Assembly (NCBI GenBank): GCA_025449435.1
Contig: JANWJO010000042.1
Coordinates: 1 to 8,144 of the forward strand
Source: Chloroflexota bacterium
Lineage (GTDB): Bacteria > Chloroflexota > UBA4733
Direction: 5' to 3'
DNA: 8,144 bases
The notes below the pieces were generated by a model, which was not told the origin of the DNA, made no database searches, and saw only the letters and a list, made by a program, of their open reading frames with translations. A program made the position numbers and the translations under genes. The number at the start of each line of letters is the position of its first letter. Positions within the stretch are counted from its first letter, which is position 1. Below are positions 6,188-8,144 of this stretch, in pieces.

Positions 6188-8064
6188 ACGAGCAACTGTT
6201 CCGCTTCTGCCTCAGACATCGCCCCCACTTTTTCGAGCAAAGCCTCGTCGATGGCCTCGGCAAGGCCAGCCACGGTGGACGTGTCGAAGACGGTGTGCAA
6301 ACTGAGCTTGACGTCATAGGCGTCTTGGATGCGGGCGATGAGCTGGGTGGCGAGTAGCGAATGTCCGCCCAGGTAAAAGAAGTCATCATCCACACTGACC
6401 GTGGGCACGTTGAGTAAGCTCGTCATCAGTGTTGCCAGATGCAGCTCGATCGGCGTTTCGGGAGCCCGATAGGCCGCCACACGCAACGGGCTTTCTGACG
6501 ACGCGTCCGGCAGCGCCGCGCGATCCACCTTGCCATTGGACGACAGGGGCACGTGCTGGAGGCGCACGTAGGTGGTGGGCACCATGGCGTCCGGCAGCTT
6601 GCTCGCAAGATACATGCGCAGGTCAACCGGCGCCCAGGTTGCGCCAGCGTGCAGTACGACGTAGGCCACTAGGCGCATGCCCGTGGGGCCAGCATCCACC
6701 GCGCTCGTCACACAGGTGACAATATCCGGGTGCCCCTGGACGGCGGCATCAATCTCTCCCAGTTCGATGCGCTGTCCGCGTATCTTGACTTGCAGGTCGT
6801 TGCGGCCGATGAAGCTGTAGGACCCGTCGGGACGCTGGCTCACAAGGTCGCCGGTGCGGTACAGGCGTTCCCCTGGCTGGAATGGGTTGGGCACGAATCG
6901 CTCCGCAGTCAACTCGGGCTGGTTGCGATACCCTCGGGCAAGGCTGGCGCCACCGATATACAGTTCTCCTGGTTGACCGGGAGCGACTGGCTGCCGCTCT
7001 GCATCGAGCACGTGCAACTGCACACCGGTGACTGGCCAGCCGATGCCGGGCAGCGCGTAGCCATCGCCGCCAGGGGGCACCACACCAGCCGTGGTGGCGA
7101 CCGTGTTTTCGGTAGGACCATAGTTATTGACGAACTGGAAGGGCAATCCCGCTGGCGGAAAACGGTGAAGGGTATCGCCCGCGGTGAGCAGGAAACGCAG
7201 TGCTGCGTTGGGCGGCCACGGCACATCGAGCAACTGCTCGCCGATTTGGGTGGGTACAAACGCCACGTTCACGCGCTGTTGCACCAGCCACGCGGCGAGC
7301 GCTTCTGGCGACAGGCGCGTATCGTTATCGGGGATCAGCAGGGTAGCGCCACGGGTGAGGTACGGCCAGATTTCAGCGACAGCCGCATCAAATCCCGGGC
7401 TGGCGATCTGAGTGGCTCGGACACCCGGCAGCACGCCATAAAAGGCGCTATGCCAGCGCGACAGGTTTAAGAGGGCGCTGTGCTCGATTTCTACCCCTTT
7501 GGGGCGGCCGGTGGAACCGGAGGTGACGATAATATAGGCAAGGTCGCTGCCAGTCACGTGGGAGGGGATGAACGGGGCGACGGGAGTAGCAAACGCCGCG
7601 TCAACCGTCGTAGCAGTCCACGGTCCGGCTGGCACGCTGGGCAACAATGCTGGCGTGGTCAGCACGACCTGGGCAGCGGCATCTTCCAGCATCGGCAGCA
7701 GGCGCCCGGCAGGCATGCCGGTGTCGAACGGCGCGTAGGCGGCGCCGGTAAGCATGACGGCATATGACGCGACGATACTGTGTAGAGAACGTGGCAGCCA
7801 CAGGGCGACCACCGCTCCGCGCTGTGCCCCAGCCTGCTGGAGCGATGCCGCCAACTGCCGGGCACGCTCCTGAAGTTCGGCATACGTGATGGACTCTCCC
7901 GCGCACGCCACAGCGACGGCTTGCGGTGATGCGGCGCACTGCACGTCGAGCAGGTCCAGCACTGTGGGAGCAGCCAGCGGCATGATTAACGGAATGGCAA
8001 CAGGGGAAACGGTTGTAGGGCAATCGGAGTAAGTCAGTTGGGCAGGTGCGGTGTGAGCGCTCAC
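6184..8064 (-). CDS. Stand-alone NRPS adenylation-carrier didomain (A-PCP)
   Basis: This protein activates an amino acid as its adenylate and loads it on its own carrier domain. It has 626 residues: a 35-residue lead, an A domain (about 35-520) and a PCP (about 535-605). It has no condensation or release domain, so the residue must be handed on in trans. Motifs are VTSGSTGRPKG (180-190), FDAAVAEI (225-232), NNYGPTENTV (313-322), YRTGD (402-406), and SSNGKVDR (508-515) with catalytic K512. The carrier motif LGGHSLL has S569. The pocket, aligned by eye to GrsA, is D226-A227-A230-F269-L293-A295-N314-V322-A323-K512. This is close to the leucine code DAWFLGNVVK but has Ala in place of Trp at position 239. 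A C-terminal acidic tail (SEAEAEQLL, 617-625) resembles short linkers that mediate contact between NRPS subunits. The GTG start is supported by AGAGGGAAG just upstream. It shares a GTGA overlap with the P450, which fits joint amino acid modification. Confidence 0.95.
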   Translation of the reverse strand: MSAHTAPAQLTYSDCPTTVSPVAIPLIMPLAAPTVLDLLDVQCAASPQAVAVACAGESITYAELQERARQLAASLQQAGAQRGAVVALWLPRSLHSIVASYAVMLTGAAYAPFDTGMPAGRLLPMLEDAAAQVVLTTPALLPSVPAGPWTATTVDAAFATPVAPFIPSHVTGSDLAYIIVTSGSTGRPKGVEIEHSALLNLSRWHSAFYGVLPGVRATQIASPGFDAAVAEIWPYLTRGATLLIPDNDTRLSPEALAAWLVQQRVNVAFVPTQIGEQLLDVPWPPNAALRFLLTAGDTLHRFPPAGLPFQFVNNYGPTENTVATTAGVVPPGGDGYALPGIGWPVTGVQLHVLDAERQPVAPGQPGELYIGGASLARGYRNQPELTAERFVPNPFQPGERLYRTGDLVSQRPDGSYSFIGRNDLQVKIRGQRIELGEIDAAVQGHPDIVTCVTSAVDAGPTGMRLVAYVVLHAGATWAPVDLRMYLASKLPDAMVPTTYVRLQHVPLSSNGKVDRAALPDASSESPLRVAAYRAPETPIELHLATLMTSLLNVPTVSVDDDFFYLGGHSLLATQLIARIQDAYDVKLSLHTVFDTSTVAGLAEAIDEALLEKVGAMSEAEAEQLLV

Positions 8065-8108
8065 AAACTTCCCTCTTGCTGCGGGGTTACACGCGGCTCC
8101 CGCGTCAT
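8061..8108 (-). CDS. Possible 15-residue leader ORF, unrecognised
   Basis: An ATG at 8108 opens MTREPRVTPQQEGSL and ends in TGA at 8063-8061, overlapping the GTG of the A-PCP gene as GTGA, the same arrangement as two other junctions in the operon. A purine-rich GAGAGGG (8123-8117) lies 8 nt upstream of the ATG. The same frame has a TGA at 8144-8142, so this cannot be the end of a longer gene: at most 26 codons lie between the stops. I recognise no product. It may be a coupling or regulatory leader, or chance in GC-rich DNA. Confidence 0.25.
   Translation of the reverse strand: MTREPRVTPQQEGSL
8068..8076 (-). promoter_or_regulatory. Ribosome binding site of the A-PCP gene
   Basis: AGAGGGAAG on the minus strand places its GAGG core 7 nt before the GTG at 8064. 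It supports that start for the A-PCP gene. Confidence 0.65.
8091..8105. repeat. Small GC-rich inverted repeat in the operon leader
   Basis: ACGCGG and CCGCGT form a perfect 6-bp inverted repeat around a 3-nt loop (8097-8099). In the transcript it would fold directly after the ATG of the possible leader ORF and about 15 nt upstream of the A-PCP Shine-Dalgarno. It could affect translation of the first gene or act as a protein site. It is short enough to occur by chance. Confidence 0.3.
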
Positions 8109-8144
8109 GTGCCCCGCCCTCTCACCCCTTGCCCTTGCCTTTCA

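Larger units (their letters stand above)
8065..8144. other. Upstream flank of the operon, no promoter recognised
   Basis: This is the only sequence in the window upstream of the A-PCP gene. Read on the minus strand its distal part is purine-rich, with a tandem GGCAAG GGCAAG followed by GGGG. It then holds the possible leader ORF and small stem-loop. I see no convincing -35/-10 pair, and 80 bp is too short to tell whether the operon starts here or continues upstream. Confidence 0.4.

Noticed and set aside
5801..6319. A 172-codon plus-strand frame spanning the A-PCP/P450 junction
   Set aside because: It is antisense to two well-supported genes and shows no motif.
6730..7470. A 246-codon plus-strand open frame opposite the first A domain
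   Set aside because: It is a shadow of the A domain, whose core motifs cover the same bases on the minus strand; no family features are visible.
1..8144. CRISPR array, tRNA, rRNA, insertion sequence or prophage elements
   Set aside because: Coding sequence fills 48-8064, and the two short flanks show no spaced repeats, tRNA-like folds, transposase or terminal inverted repeats.

Overview
The window is a compact nonribosomal peptide synthetase (NRPS) operon. All four genes lie on the minus strand and are packed almost without gaps. In transcription order (right to left) they are: a stand-alone adenylation-carrier protein (A-PCP), a cytochrome P450, a complete terminating NRPS module (C-A-PCP-TE), and an Sfp-type 4'-phosphopantetheinyl transferase. 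The sequence is GC-rich (about 60% or more by eye) and uses GTG starts throughout. The short flanks carry C- and G-rich simple intergenic sequence: a CCCTTCCC/GGGAAGGG hairpin followed by CTGGGGATG, and a purine-rich GGCAAG-type run. I associate this style with filamentous Chloroflexota genomes, but nothing here proves the taxon.

Layout. Positions 1-47 are a downstream flank with a strong hairpin. 48-788 is the phosphopantetheinyl transferase. 785-4897 is the C-A-PCP-TE synthetase; an in-frame TTG allows extension to 4927, but the Shine-Dalgarno signal favours the GTG at 4897. 4928-6187 is the P450. 6184-8064 is the A-PCP protein. 8065-8144 is a short leader with a possible 15-codon ORF and a small GC-rich stem-loop. 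The A-PCP/P450 and synthetase/transferase junctions are GTGA start-stop overlaps, and the small leader ORF would form a third.

How the genes could work together. The transferase converts both carrier domains to the holo form. The A-PCP protein activates one amino acid and holds it as a thioester. The P450, encoded directly after it, is well placed to oxidise that tethered residue, as in the A-PCP/P450 pairs that make beta-hydroxy amino acids (NovH/NovI, NikP1/NikQ). The C domain of the large protein then couples this residue to a second amino acid chosen by its own A domain, and the thioesterase releases the product. The simplest reading is an oxidised dipeptide or a cyclised or oligomerised derivative. 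Neither binding-pocket code matches a textbook code exactly. No epimerase, methyltransferase, MbtH protein, transporter or regulator is present, and the cluster may continue beyond 8144.
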